Positions 13,496 to 25,976 of a stretch of DNA of 64,000 nucleotides are shown here, in pieces; positions within the stretch are counted from its first letter, which is position 1, and each line of letters opens with the position of its first letter. This stretch comes from Stachybotrys elegans (lineage: Eukaryota > Ascomycota > Sordariomycetes > Hypocreales > Stachybotryaceae): assembly GCA_020746835.1 (NCBI GenBank), contig JAGPNK010000001.1, positions 3,658,001 to 3,722,000 on the forward strand, given 5' to 3'. The notes under the pieces were generated by a model that did not search any database, was not told where the DNA came from, and was given only the letters and a program-made list of their open reading frames with translations. Both the position numbers and the translations under genes were made by a program.

Positions 13496-14274
13496 CCACC
13501 CACGCATGGCAGTGCTTCTGTATTGGATAGTCTGCTGGGGATAATGGCTGGGCAGAAGGCAGGCTCATGAAGGATAGGTGTTAGGGCGTTGTGTGGTAGG
13601 AGGCGGGGGAGATGTTGGTAGGCTCGCGAGCATGGACGTAATACAGGAACGAACCAGAAAGCAAAAGAAGGTCGTATTCAAGCAAGACGCCCTCATACGT
13701 GGTCCATCCGAGTAATGGTTCGACGGGGGCTTTGCTTGAAGAATTCTGGACCAATTGTGGCGGCTGTTGGCTCACTTTTCGCCCAATTGACCATATCTAC
13801 TGTGGGTATAGTACTTGCATTGCATGCGTATCATGAATCGAGTGTTTAAGCGTTCCATGCGCGGATTCCAAAATGCCGCGGCAAGTCATGAGTGATGCTA
13901 CGTGAAGTTGGATTTCTCTTGTACTGTGTTGATACTGTGTGGTCCAGGTCGGTGGAGAGGTCGGAGGGTCTAAAAGTAGAAAACTGCCATGAAACGGCGC
14001 GGTTGAAACGTGCGTCGGCAAGTGGCCAATGAGACGTGAAGAAGGGATAAAAGAGGGGGGTCGATCACTTTTGCAGTGACTGAGCGTGGCTTCGACCCAA
14101 TGATTCGATGCAGCCGCGCGCGACAAACGTATGGTTCTTTGGGATGGACGAGCGGATAACGTCGCCGGAGAGAGCGCAGACGTAGATCCACGGGGCTTGT
14201 TGGCCGCGTCTTCACCACCCCCTCTCTCTCGACAGCCTAGCATGACATGTTTGGGCGGTTATGTGCTAGATCAG

Positions 14275-14315
14275 AGGAGGAGGGGGAGGGGGGGAGGAGG
14301 AGGAGGAGGAAGGGC
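14275..14315. repeat. GGA-rich polypurine tract
   Basis: Strand-asymmetric run of G and A with repeated GGAGG units. It is a candidate for triplex or slippage but shows no other function. Confidence 0.7.
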
Positions 14316-14628
14316 AACGGAAACAAAAGCACAAGGATGGCCTGAAGGCGATACGCTTCTGTCCAAACTCACACGGGTGTTTACGACACGGCAGGGTGGG
14401 TTTGGATGTCAGGTCGGCGGTTGTGCGTGTGTGTGTGCCGTCCGGTGAAGGGGAGTAGAATGCTGAGAGATTTAAAAATAAAAATACCTGTTGGTTCTTT
14501 TTTGTTTTCAGGTGAGACAGGTGAGAGTAAGAAGAAAAGAAATACATGGACGGATGAGGAAAACAACCGGTTAAGGCAGGTAGGCGGACTACAGGTCCTC
14601 CCAGGCTCCAGACTATGAGAGAGAAGAA

Positions 14629-14676
14629 TATTCTTATTCTTATTCTTCTTCTTATTATTATTATTATTATTATTCT
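14629..14676. repeat. TTATTC / TTA / TTC compound microsatellite
   Basis: TATTCT units pass into TTC and then at least seven TTA triplets, ending in TTCTC. Confidence 0.85.
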
Positions 14677-15928
14677 CTTCCTCTCGCTTTCTCTTATCGC
14701 CAGCGTCGGGTGCGATACCGACACCGATTGCGGCGCCCAAGCGAGAAGAGGAATGGGAATGAATGGACCTCGTTTTCTTCTCGTTCCCTCGTTCTTCCGT
14801 AGGAACAGCACGAAAGATGTAACTTATTATAGACATGCCGGCCAACTGGTACCCATAACCCTCCAGCCACGGTAATACCCAGGGCCCAAAGAGGCTTACA
14901 GTGGGTACAGGGCCCCTTGCTTGCCCTTGGTTGCTCCAATGGCGTCCCTCGTCAGACAGCCCCTCGGTCAGCCGCAGGGCGACCTCTACCGCTAGTCCTC
15001 TACGGGCAGCACGATGGATGATGGAGAGCCTCGGCGGCCATAGGGCAGCGCTACCGCCTGGCTTAGTACGGTACCAGCCAAGCCCAGCAAACCCAGGGCC
15101 TGGAACGAGTTTGGTTCTTCTTGCAACTGCGCCGTGCAGGCAGAGGCAGGTAAGACGCATGAACCCATCTTGTCTCGCTCAATGTTTTGCAGAAATGCAA
15201 CAATGCTATCGGCGTACGGAGCTTCTGGCAGCGCCGCCATACACGCAGCGTGTCAGCAACATAACGTTCAAGGTAAGCTGCGTGTCGGAGGGGTCTACCT
15301 TTCTTCGACTTTGGTGTCACTGACTTTTAGTGCCAGTCACTAAGGTACATACCTGTACCATCAAGAATAAGCGGGAAGAGTAAGGGGTCTTCCACCAACC
15401 CGCCGCAAAAACCGTTAATAGCTCGGTCAGGCCGTCCGCCTACAAGAGTGACATCTACTGTCTGGGTAGTACTGTGTACTCAATCAATCAATCGATCGAA
15501 CCTCTTGGGGTCCATCGGCCAACGCCCGCCCCCATTGCAACACCGCCCGCATGCCATTCCGCACTGTGCATCTTTCCACGAGCACCGGCTGCACAAGGGC
15601 TTTCGTTCTGCTGACGTCTTGGGATGGAAATGGACGTGGGGATCTCAATGGATGGGGGATGGCATCCTTGTGCAGGGGTGCCCCCTGCCCTGGCTGAAAC
15701 CCCCCGGGCCACCTTCGAGGCTGTCTCTCTTCTCGGGGTCCTCCTAAGTGGTCCAGTGGCTGCCAATCCGTCCCATCCCCGTCATGGTCTAGCGATTCGC
15801 TCCATGGGCCGACATGGGGGAGAGATGGATCGAATGGCCTGGCTGTGGGCTGTGGGCAATGGGCTTACATGCATCCGCATTCTCATCTTCGCCGTCACCT
15901 GCTCTGCTCTCCTCCTTTCTGACTGTGC

Positions 15929-17452
15929 ATGAATGCTGAAATCTCTCCCTCTCTATCCAGTCTTTCCCCTTCCCTCCGCAAACCGCCAGAAACGTCCCAT
16001 CCACGGGACGGAGCTTTCAGCTTCAGCCTCAACCCCGACTCACACGACGGACCCTCAACTGCCAAGTGGGACTTGCCCAAGCGTACATGCGAGAAGAGGA
16101 GGAGGCTTTTTGAACGCGGGAGACACTGGCTGTCGAGGAACTCGAGGGCATATCGCCGTACTGACCAAGACGAACGCTTCACGCCCCCCGACACTCGAGC
16201 TGCGACGGCTCGGGGGAAACCGAGGAGAATGATTCCGCAAGACACAGGTCCCAAGCCCCGGGACGACGTCGACGATGAAAGCATGAGGATGGGAGACCTT
16301 CGTACAACAGGGAAACCAGATATTTCCTCGCCCGTCCAATGGCGCCCATTCTCTCCTGACAATGACAATGACAATGTTTTCGTCTCCATCAACACCCCGG
16401 TTCTAGAAGTCGGATTGCATCGCCTAAATTCCACTGTCAACATAACAGAAGTGGCGTGGAACACGGTATATTTGAGCAAGGACCGGGACTGGGATGCCAC
16501 TTCTCTGTCGAGCGCCACCGACTCAAGCTTCAATGCCACTCGCGGAGTGCAAAACTGTACGTCTTGACATGCACGTTTGTTGAGCATTCACCGTGTCACT
16601 AACTGGAACCTGGGATTCACAGTCGTATTTGACAATGGTAATAATCTTGGGTCTGTAAGCCTCTCCCTGCTGAGTCAAGAGGTCCAACAAGCCTATGGCA
16701 CAAACATGAGTGTTGCAATCCACTGGATAACCAATTTCGCCCACGGTGTGACTCATTCGGAGCTGTTCACCGTCGTAGGGAGCGAAGAGGCGGCTGAGAA
16801 TATCAATCAGGACATATGGGAGGAGTTCTCGGATGGTTGGGAAGAAATCACTCCAAATACACCCCCCGCAAGCCAGACAAGAACTGCTTCGATTCCTAGC
16901 GGCACTGCTGGAGTAGAGACGGGAAGCAATGTTGGCGCTGGGTCTGACGTCGGTACGGCCAGCGATGATGGGCTTTCCACAGGCGCCATCGCTGGAATCG
17001 CCGTTGGATCTGCAATCGGCTTCCTTCTCCTCATCACTGGCCTGGTATGGTTCTTCCTTCTCCGCCGACGGCGCCGTCCGGAACCCCAGGAGAAGGCCCT
17101 CGTTCAGGACGATCCCCAGCTAGACACCACCGGTGCCTACGCCATGAACAAGGAGATGTCCCGCGTAACCGATTCCCCTCAAACGCCACGCTCCAACTTC
17201 CCGGGCAACGACACAAACATGTCATCGTGGCCTCTCACCGAGCAGGTCGGCCGCGCGCTCGAGGAGCGCGCCTTGACCCCCTCGGCCAGCCGGCAAGACT
17301 TGACGCGCAGCGGCGCTGGTACCCCGTCCGGTCTTCACCCCAACGTCGCGCACCTCGTGGAGGACGGCATGACGGAAGATGAGATTCGACGCCTGGAGGA
17401 GGAGGAGAGGCAGCTTGATGACGAGATTGAAAGGGCCAGGAGACGACGCTAG
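15929..17452 (+). CDS. single-pass membrane protein, Mid2/Wsc-like architecture
   Basis: Two exons, 15929-16556 and 16623-17452, join in frame (485 residues from this ATG). The extracellular-like part has several N-glycosylation sequons (NST, NIT, NAT, NMS). A Ser/Thr/Gly-rich stalk leads to a strong membrane helix (GAIAGIAVGSAIGFLLLITG, then LVWFFLL) closed by RRRRRP. The cytoplasmic tail ends in an acidic/basic coiled-coil-like segment (EDEIRRLEEEERQLDDEIER). This matches fungal cell-surface sensors or Mid2-domain proteins, but no catalytic domain is visible. The first about 100 residues are unusually basic and lack a signal peptide, so the true start may lie in another exon; a signal-like hydrophobic frame exists just upstream (about 15828-15929) but no good splice joins them. 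The second exon is well supported; the N-terminus is not. Confidence 0.6.
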
Positions 17453-18092
17453 GTATACGAGGGAAATAAAGGATCTCATGTATATGTCTGGTCATATCCG
17501 CATTGGGGAGGCTTGGAGTTTTTTGTTTTTATCAGGGACAGCGTTGTTCTTCTTTATATCCTGGCAACTGCATGACAGCAGGTACAAAAATTTAGCTATC
17601 TAGTCAATTGGGTTCATGAGTGGACTTGGTAAATGTGAAGGTAACAAAGGGACGAGCGGCGACAAGCCTAAGCGCTGCTTCTTGGCCTTCATGTGTTAAG
17701 TATCAATATATAGAGTACTAGTAGTGTATGGAGCGATTTGAACGGCAGCCTATATCTCACACATCCCAACCGCCCAGCTATATGTATGTGGGTACAGAGG
17801 GCAACAGGATACCATATTGGCCAGAGTCAGGGACTTGAATCAGCTTATTGAGAAATTCAAATTCATGTTGTTACATCGAGGTGCTTTTGCCCGCCCTCGG
17901 CTCAACGACGCCTTTCCATGACAACCCATGACACGTAAACAAGAGAAGAAGAAGAAGAAGAAGAAAGACAACACTCTACTTGGACACTCTAGCTTTACGC
18001 AACCGTGGCCCCCTCATCCATAACCAGACACACACACCCCTATATATATATAGCACTGGGAAAAAGAAGAAAAGAGTCCTCTAGGAGGCAGG
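17453..18092. other. convergent 3' flanks
   Basis: Between the tail-to-tail Mid2-like gene and TVP23. It is AT-richer, with a GAA run at 17943-17966 and a TATATATATA run near 18039-18050. No gene seen. Confidence 0.5.
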
Positions 18093-18905
18093 TTAGTTGC
18101 GCGAGAAGAAGCGACCCATCATGTTGCTCGCGATGCTGCCCGCCAGGTTCGTGGTGCCAAAAGCGCTGCCTGCCAGGTTGGACGCCTGGCTGAACTTGTC
18201 GCATCGGGAGAAGGCGAGGGTGTTCATGATTGTGAGGACAAGGGCGATGACTGCGGGGGAAGAGTCAGAGCCAGCGCGATGCAAAGGAAAGAAAAGGGGG
18301 CGTGGCAATAGTTGGACGTACTGACGAGCGGCAGCCACAGCAGCTGCACGCGGACAAGGGCCAGGATGGCCATTACGAGCCATAGGACGGGCTGCACGTA
18401 GAGCGCCAGCCAGAAGAAGCGGCTGTCGGTGGGATTGATGACCTTTGTCCCGGGCTCGCTGCTCTCAAACACCCACTTGGAGTCGCCCGAGGAGGGGTCG
18501 ACCTCGTTCCACCAGCGCAGGCCAACGAGGCGCCGGCCCGCAATGTTCTTGAGGTAGTAGAAGTCGGCGGCGAGGAGGAGTATCGTGATGATGAAGATCA
18601 TGATCCTGTGCGCGCGCACACACGTGCTTGTGTCAGCTAGCCCACCCGCAGGAGGAAAGGGGGGGGGAGGGTTTTGGCATACATGCTCTTGATGATCCAG
18701 AGGCCGAGAAAGTAGACGAGAACGCTGGCTGCATGGTGGTGTTAGCCGGTGAGGGAGAACACGATATTGTGGTCGGCTTCGGGTGGTGGGGGGAGGGGGG
18801 GCGCAAACATATTCTGAAGCCCAGGAACGTGAGGAGCGTGATGGGATGCGAGCTGAGGCGCCAGCTCAGGGAGCCGGCGGTTGGTGCTGGTTGCGCGGCC
18901 TCCAT
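18093..18905 (-). CDS. tvp23: Golgi membrane protein TVP23 (DUF846)
   Basis: Four exons on the minus strand, 18809-18905, 18683-18728, 18322-18605 and 18093-18250, splice in frame into 194 residues. Introns are 80, 77 and 71 bases. The sequence carries [15 protein letters not shown] at the N-terminus, then four hydrophobic segments around [43 protein letters not shown] and [10 protein letters not shown], with the conserved [16 protein letters not shown] and WVFES between helices. This is the TVP23/FAM18 family, late-Golgi vesicle proteins acting with YIP4/YIP5 in retrograde traffic (family knowledge). The length matches fungal members (about 190-200 residues). The second exon is only 46 bases. 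Confidence 0.93.
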
Positions 18906-19505
18906 TGCTGCGGGAGAGGAAGGTCTCGTCGTCGGGTGTCTACTTGCGAATCAATGCCTGGTACGCGGAGGGCGTCGTCGTGTGGATAACTCGTCGTGGT
19001 TCCTTTCCGCAAGGGGGTAGGTAGGTAAGTAGGTCGTCGCCTAGGCTGGTCCCTAATGAAGCTATACAGACAGGTAAGCAGCTTGGCCTTTGGGAGAAGG
19101 GGAGGTATGATGATCCGGCGGGTCCTCTCCCAATGTGGTAGGCGGTAGCCTCTGGCAGAATCTGTGTGATTGGAGCGCACTGTGCTGTCGCCATACCCTG
19201 GAGAACTGCTCCTAACCTACACAAACACCATCGCCATCACTACATTACATTACATCACTTATTTGCCTTGCCTTGCCTTGCTTATTAGGAGGAGCATGCC
19301 TTCAAAGCACTTGTAGAAACCTGGGGTCACGAATTATTATATCCTCTTTTCATTGACTTCCATTCCTAATTTTTGTACATACTTATTGTTGTTCATCGCC
19401 CTCATGATAACCCATCGACTCTCAACGTGAACCACATCTTGACTTCTCAAACACGGCACTTGTACCCCCCCCCCCCATCACCGAACCGTACTACATCCAC
19501 GCACA
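18906..19505. other. divergent promoter region, TVP23 / CLYBL-like
   Basis: About 600 bases between head-to-head starts. It contains a TTGCC repeat near 19261-19282 and a run of about 12 C at 19465-19476. No gene seen. Confidence 0.5.
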
Positions 19506-20527
19506 ATGAGCTCGGCAGCAAAAGCAGCGTCGATAATTCGACGCTCCCTCCTATACGGTAAACCCCCCACCCGCGCATCTTCTGCTCAAGCTCACTAACA
19601 CACGCCCTCAGTCCCCGCCTCCTCCCAGAAGATGCTCTCCAAGTCTCTAGGTCTCAAATCAGACAACATCACCTACGACCTCGAAGACTCCGTCACGCCC
19701 GCCCTCAAGGCCTCGGCCCGCGACCAGCTCAGGACGCACCTCGCCGCGCTACCCTCGCGCCCCCTTCTGTAGCAGAGGTCGCCGTCCGCATCAACGCAGT
19801 GTCGACGCCCCTGGCGCTCGCCGACCTTACCGCGCTCGCCCCCCTGTCGCAGGTCGACGCCGTCGTCGTGCCCAAGGTCGATTCGCCCGCTGACCTGACC
19901 TTTGTCACCGACGTCCTGCGCCATGTAGCCCCGGAGCGTCACGCCAGTGGCTCCGAGAATCCCATCAAGATCATCGCGCTCATCGAATCCGCCAAAGCTG
20001 TCATGGACCTGTCCTCCATCTGCAAAGCGTCCCCTTTTCTCAGCGGTCTCATCTTCGCTGCCGAGGATTTTGCTCTTGACCTGTCCATCACCCGCACACC
20101 GTCCCTGACCGAGTTTCTCTATGCAAGATCTGCCATTGTCACGGCCGCTCGTGCTGCTTGCCTGCCCAGCGCCATCGACCTGGTCTGCACGTCGTACCAA
20201 GGAGAAGCGGGCCTGCAGAGGCTGCAAGATGAGTGTCGCGGCGGACGGTCGATGGGCTTCAATGGAAAGCAGTGCATTCACCCCGCGCAGGTTGACACGG
20301 TCCAGCGCATGTTCGCCCCAGCAGCGGATGAGCTGGAGTGGGCCGTCAGGATACTCATAGCTGACGAGAAGGCCGTATCTCTAGGGCGCGGCGCGTGGAC
20401 TCTAGACGGGAAAATGATAGATGCCCCAGTAGTGGGCAAAGCTAAAGCCCTCGCCAGACGGGCCGAACAGTGTGACATGAACGTGGAGAGTCTGCGGGCC
20501 AAGTGGAAACATCAAGAGCCAGAATAA
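19506..20527 (+). CDS. CitE/CLYBL-like HpcH/HpaI aldolase-family lyase, one-base frameshift
   Basis: Exon 1 is 19506-19557 and exon 2 begins at 19612 after a 54-base intron. The first part has [12 protein letters not shown] and ITYDLEDSV, the metal/CoA-site signature of the CitE family. The reading frame hits TAG at 19772-19774, immediately after a five-C run at 19760-19764. Shifting by one base at that run restores the family sequence, which continues through [38 protein letters not shown] and [13 protein letters not shown] to the stop at 20525-20527. CLYBL enzymes are mitochondrial citramalyl-CoA lyases; a basic N-terminus is compatible with import (inference). Either the gene is a recent pseudogene or the C-run is a sequencing/assembly error; the otherwise clean frame favours error. 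No GT-AG intron rescues the frame without removing the conserved YDLEDSV region. Confidence 0.78.
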
Positions 20528-20602
20528 TGATTGGGGATATCTATCGTCGACTGCCATATCTAAAACGGGCCGCAGCTTTGAAAACTCTTTATGTCAAATC
20601 AG

Positions 20603-23029
20603 CTAGTAAAACCTGGGCTTCCAAAACGACCCCATGTCAACCTCCAGAAATCTAGAATGTCGGTCTGAAACTGGATTATTGTGCTCACGCATGCCGTCTC
20701 CCAAGCCTCTATACAGACCGAGTGACTGGGCCTCGTATTCCGGTATTCTACCACAGAGTGAGGGGTGGTTCTCTCGGTTCTGGGAGCTGACATTACGGTA
20801 GCTTGGTTCGTAGCCAATAATAGCTGGTTCATGGTATGGAGCGCTGAGCTGATGAGACGATACTGGTTGGCCATATGCCACCGAGTCATCCCAAGGTGAC
20901 TCCAAATCATCAGTGCCGAGCAGCTCCATCTCATTTCTAACAATAAAGTCGTGAATGTCCTCGCGAGCCCCCCCTTCCCGTTGGTTGCGCGTAACGTCAT
21001 CGATCGTCTCCGTTAGGTTCGCAAATAAATTAGGAGAATCGGCTGATAATGTGTACATGTAATCTTGGCGGACTTCTGCTTCCGACGGCAACCCGCGAGG
21101 AGCCTGTGCAGCCTCATATTGGCGGTATGTGGGTGTATAGCCCCTGGCCAAGGGCTGAACAGTCGGAAGATTGCCTGGAAATGTGAAGAACCTGTTTGGA
21201 CTGGCCGTTGAATCTTGAAATAGTCGATTGGTGTGCTGCGTTTGATCCTGGGACATGCCGCGTTGCAGAGGGTTTGGCGCATTAACTCGCTGTCCCATGC
21301 TCCCCTTGCCTATGTCGCCAACATTCTGCATAACATCACTTCCTTGGCAGCGATTCGCATCGAACTCTAAATATACCTGATCTTGGAAGAAGCAGTGTTC
21401 TTCCCGATCTCTTGGCAGGGTATCGACCAGGTATCCTGGCTTACTATCAATAGCTGCCATCCTGTACTGATGAGCCGGGAGTGCTCTTGGGTGATGTGCG
21501 GCCTTCTGAAGTTGCCGTTCCTGGACGTCTCTGGTGATGTTATTCTGTGCTCCTTTATCCAGAGAAGGCGCGTGGTAGGGGTTGAGCCGGCTTGCCTTGC
21601 CTGGGCCACTTCTGGCCTCAGAGGTGTGCGGCTCCGAGTCTCTCCGATGACTATTTTCTCCTGGTTCGCGATCTGAATACATGTTATCTTGATCGCGTGA
21701 CGGTATTGGGAGTGCAGCATCCCCAGAGAATTCGCGGTACTCGAAGACGCCCGTACCCCTGAGCCTTTCTCGAATACTGTTAGGTGTTGGCGTTCTGGAA
21801 GGGATTGTAGCATGTTTCTCCTGGGGTACCGTCAATTCTGCCGGTGAACAACTGCTTCTTAGCAGGCAATTCAGAATGTCTTCGCGGCTATCCTTTGGCC
21901 TTGCAGAAGCTCGAGCGATGGGGGTTGTAGGTGTTTTATTCTCAGTCAACCCTGGCTTATCCCAGGGGCAGTCATCTTCACCATGGGCGACGACCTTGGT
22001 CTCCTGTACATCAGACACGTTCCTAGAGGAGACACTAAACACATCCTTTTCGGTACTCTCAGTGTAATGTATGCCTTTCCTTAAGAAGACTGTGGACTCT
22101 TCTCCGAACTCCCGTGATTCTTTTGCGCGTGTACTTGCTCGATCTTTCGTGCACCTGGTGGGAAGATCGGTTTCGGTGGGCATCTCGAAGGTGTTGAATG
22201 CTAAATCAGAAACTGAAATGGTCAGAAGAGTGCTTGGTCAATAAAAGGAAGACAGGGAGGCTCACCATGGTCATTCTCGGCAACTCGCGCGTTTCGAAAC
22301 AGGCCAGTCCTGAGGTTCGGTTTAAGCTATCCAAGTCACCATTCCGTACCCTGTATCAATGCAACTGACTCACAATGATGCCGTGGTCAGGAATAGCGTT
22401 GGAGGTAAAGTTATCCATGACGTCTCTACTTGAGCGCAGCTTGGAGCCCCGACCAACTTGAGGCCTCCGTGGTTGAGGACCGGATCTTCTCTTTGTGGTA
22501 CCCATTGACCGTTGCGTTCTTTTCGCGGTATACTTATCCGGCCTGGCTTTTCTCCTGGGCTGCTTCTCATACACTCTTTTAGATCCATGGCTGTCGATTG
22601 ACCCAAGCTGAGACGAATTACGGTCATGCGTTCTTTGTCGGGGTGGGGTTGCCATTGCCAGGAGGCTAGGGGCCTTTCTGTGGACATGCCATCCCTACTT
22701 GAGCCTGATAGCATTGACAGTTCAGACTGGTTCCCGTAACAAGCTGCGGCAGCGGGGGAGGACCGTTGTCTTTGGAGTTGGGGTCTGACGATGGAGAGAC
22801 CGTGTGGGTTCCAGTGATGGGACTCTGTTCCCTCTTGGATCTGATGATTTGCACCGCCTACTTCCCCTGTTGCGGATGGAATGCTGTCCAACCAGGAGCA
22901 CACGTACTGATCGAGGGGTATGCTGTCATGGGCTGCATCAGGTCTGTAATCGGGGCCATGTCTGTAAGGGCTGTTGTTCTCCAATTGATCCTGCGTCTTC
23001 CTCCAAGAGCGCTTGCGGTGGCGGCCCAT
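20603..23029 (-). CDS. large disordered hypothetical protein with basic RRKARPDKY-type motif
   Basis: My best model has five exons: 22855-23029, 22699-22784, 22374-22607, 22266-22326 and 20603-22212, all phase-consistent, giving 721 residues. The last three exons are well supported: the joins give IIPDHGII-to-LKPNLRTGLFRNARV and then AENDHVSDLAFNTFEM. The first two exons are tentative; the protein could instead start at the ATG at 22655. The N-terminal motif KRVYEKQPRRKARPDKY resembles a short basic signature seen in many fungal proteins of unknown function. The rest is hydrophilic, Ser/Asn/Gln-rich and without visible domains. I cannot assign a function. It is tail-to-tail with the CLYBL-like gene, with only 75 bases between stops, so the 3' UTRs probably overlap. 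Confidence 0.6.
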
Positions 23030-25976
23030 GTCTTGCAGCTGGATTTGTTCAGCGCTGACTGTGATTGAGATCAAGGATCAAGAAGACTGAGCGTATTGAA
23101 GCCCCGGAATGCCATGTGGTTCCGGCATGTGGATGATATTGGAAGGTGAAGGTGAAGAGTGGGCGATTTTGGGTAGGGTTTGTTTGATGATTATGGCAGA
23201 GGCTCTTTCCATCCTTCCATCTTTCCTACCCTCTCACCTCCTCACTGCCTAGTAGGTGCTTCTAAACTTAAATTTGATTAAGGTAAGGTTAGTAGGTTGC
23301 TAGTGTTCTCCTGTGAGAAAGGAACAGTCGAGGGCAGTGCACACTCCGCACTCCACGTCATACCTACCTCGATCAGAAACTGGAGGTCATATCAGAGGCA
23401 GGTGCGAAGCATTGCGGGCGGCCTTGCGAGTGGCTTGGCGACAATTCCACGTCATGACACGTATGCAGCTGTTGAGGCTCTCCGTTGAGCTCAGTCATCA
23501 ACTCAAGATGGCGTTGGCTTCAGCATAGCCCATGGTCAGCACCCGGGATGCAGCTCCAGCAGCCGCGCTCAGCTACCGCACGGATTCCAGGCCATCTCCC
23601 ATGTGGAAGCTGGTCAAACATCCATCAGACGGGCTCCGCCATGCCTTGGGTCGATTGCTCTCCACGGGGAGGCAATGGAGGTAAGCTCAGATGCAAGCTC
23701 GGATGGACAACGCAACATGGGCAAAGTAAACTCATGGACCAGTGAGGAGCCTAAGCACGCGACAAGGCTCAGCCTTTGCTCTATCTCTAACAAAGATCAC
23801 ATCGGGCCTGCCTATTATGGGATGGAGAAGTGGTCACGACCTTGGGATAGCTGCCACAGTGTTTCCAGTCGTCCGTGCAATCATGTTTTCACCGCTACGA
23901 AACAAGATGAACAAAAATAACGACCGATGACGGCGTCAACCAGTTTCTGATAGAGCCCGTCGCTTGCCACGATGCGCCAATTACCTACCCAGCCGAGGAG
24001 ACTAGGGGGCACACCTCCTTGATTCATCTATATGGCTGTTCGTTTACGCAGCCGTGAATGGAGGCAGGCATAGAGAGCCCCCCCCCCTGGGCCTGGAACC
24101 CCTTGGTTTGGGGGGGTTCTCGCTGGGCTATGTGCACACGGGTAAAAGTGGCTTTGGCAGGTCCTGAGAAAGGCCAGATCCGGTACGCCTCTCCTTATCT
24201 GATTGCTTATGCAGCCATGACAGAGCTCTCAAAACTCGAACAGGCTATGGGCTGGCGACGATTAAACGCCAACTGTGTCACATCGAGGGCACATGCTATT
24301 TTTGGGTCTCGAGGTCTAAACGTCACCACAAGACTATTGTTGCAGGTCTGGGATTGTTCAGGCGACAGTCCAGATGTCGGCAACCCATCCGTTCGCTGCT
24401 CTGGGAGGAGGGGCGGGAATTTCCAGATGTTGGAAGCAATGCCGAAAAGCTTGTTACTGCCAGTCCCCTCTAATGAGGCTCGACCCTCTGCTCTATGGGC
24501 CAATCAGAGAACCCTGCGGCATTCCTCTTCCGTTGGGCTGGGGCAATAATTGAGCACATATAGGCCACTTGCCTGAAGGACGAACCATTCAAGGTTCTGA
24601 TTGGAGCACCTCGCCTGAGGCTTGGTCGGAGGATTTTCTTTCTGCCAACTGCCATATTGGCTAGCCATCTCGGCAAGCCGGTACACGCCGCGGCACAGAA
24701 AAAAAGACTAAATCGACCAGATCTTACCAGGTAGTAGCACAGCCTGCGAGCCTACTAACCTACTGTACCTAGCTAGCTCGGGGGAGCTGGGCCTAGAGTA
24801 CAGGCAGCCCATGGACGTTTCTCCAATTGATTGAGGACCAACCTTTCGTCATGTTTGCTCGGACAAACAGGCTGAGAGCATGAGCAGCCTCTGTTGCAGA
24901 CTATTTTTGGCATCCGCTCGACCCATTGCAACGCGACTCGCAACTCGACAGGGGAATCGACGACCCCTTTAGGCCCCCAATACGAGTGCAAGAAGTAGTC
25001 TCAAACAGACGTTGTAAGAGCTGCCGGTGGGTATCGGACCAAAACGACCTAGGCGTGAGCCAGACACTTACTCTTTGTGGATAAGCCAGATCAAACGGGG
25101 CACTTGTCGACTGCATCTAGTGCACCCGCAGCGCCTACAACGTCTCCAACGCCAACCCTCCAACGACGGGCTGTGTGCCCTCCTTGTCTACCTTCTGCAA
25201 GTGAACCTTGTGCTTGGTCCACTTGCTCCAGATGGCCGTGGACAGCCACGAGATCGTCGGTGTGAGGCAATAAATTCCTGGCACTTCATCCCTCAGCACA
25301 ACTGCCAGGGGGCCCTTCGCCTCGGGGATCCACGTTTCGATGGTCAGATCTTGAATGTTGCAGAGAGAGCACCCACGGGGTCCTGCTATGGAGTTGCACA
25401 GCGGCCAGTGGGGCCGCGTTGCTTGTCCAAGTTCAAGGCGGAGCAGCAAGCATCGACTTTGGCTCCTCGACGCGCCATAGACGACTTGCATCTCGTCTCC
25501 CGTGCTTCTACATGGCCTGTTTGATGCATGTTTGGACATGTGGGGGGCCCCAAGCTCCCTGCTTCGCGGCAGCTAGTCCTCTCTCTCCCACTCTCCCAGG
25601 AGGCCGTTTGTCCCGTCTGAGCCTCTTGACATGCGCAAGATAGGTTTGATCGCTCGAGCGTGTCCATATCTCCATCCTGGCCCCTTCCCGGAGGTATATA
25701 TAGAGCAGTGCCGCGGGCTCTCTTCAGTGTTGGCATCACTTGTGGCATCGACTTCATCAACTCGTCCATCACGCATCAACAAGAAAGCTATTGGAACAAC
25801 AGCAATACCACCTCATCTCTACTATACCTTCGACTCCATCCCGCTACAAGAATCCACCTACAGTGCCGATCAGCTCGCCAGAGAGCAATATAGAACAACG
25901 CCGATAGTGACAACGACACCCACATCTCCGCATCGCAAGATCACTCTGCTCCCACCTTTGTCCAAGACAGACGACT
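23030..25976. other. gene-free tract upstream of the RRM gene
   Basis: About 2.9 kb with scattered short frames of no recognisable family. It includes C and G runs around 24079-24116 and a TATA-like element near 25694. The last few hundred bases are the inferred promoter and leader of the RNA-binding protein gene. Confidence 0.5.
25694..25701 (+). promoter_or_regulatory. candidate TATA box for the RRM gene
   Basis: TATATATAG on the plus strand, upstream of an A/C-rich leader that leads to the RRM gene. Placement is plausible for a TATA-containing promoter, but no transcription start is known. Confidence 0.4.

Larger units (their letters stand above)
13345..15928. other. gene-poor tract with several microsatellites
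   Basis: About 2.6 kb with no credible gene. It contains the hexamer repeat at 13439-13495, a GGA-rich purine tract near 14275-14315 and a TTA/TTC repeat near 14629-14676, listed separately. The longest open frames here are translations of these repeats. Confidence 0.5.

Noticed and set aside
14381..15160. 259-codon minus-strand frame
   Set aside because: Contains Asn/Lys runs that are translations of the TTA/TTC microsatellite; no conserved segment.
15624..15932. frame with signal-peptide-like end (MAWLWAVGNG...) just before the Mid2-like gene
   Set aside because: Would be an attractive first exon, but no GT-AG pair of reasonable length joins it in phase to the following exon.
24075..24120. 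C-run and G-run pair that might form a large hairpin
   Set aside because: Only a four-base core (AACC/GGTT) pairs well; outer C and G runs are offset, so the structure is weak.
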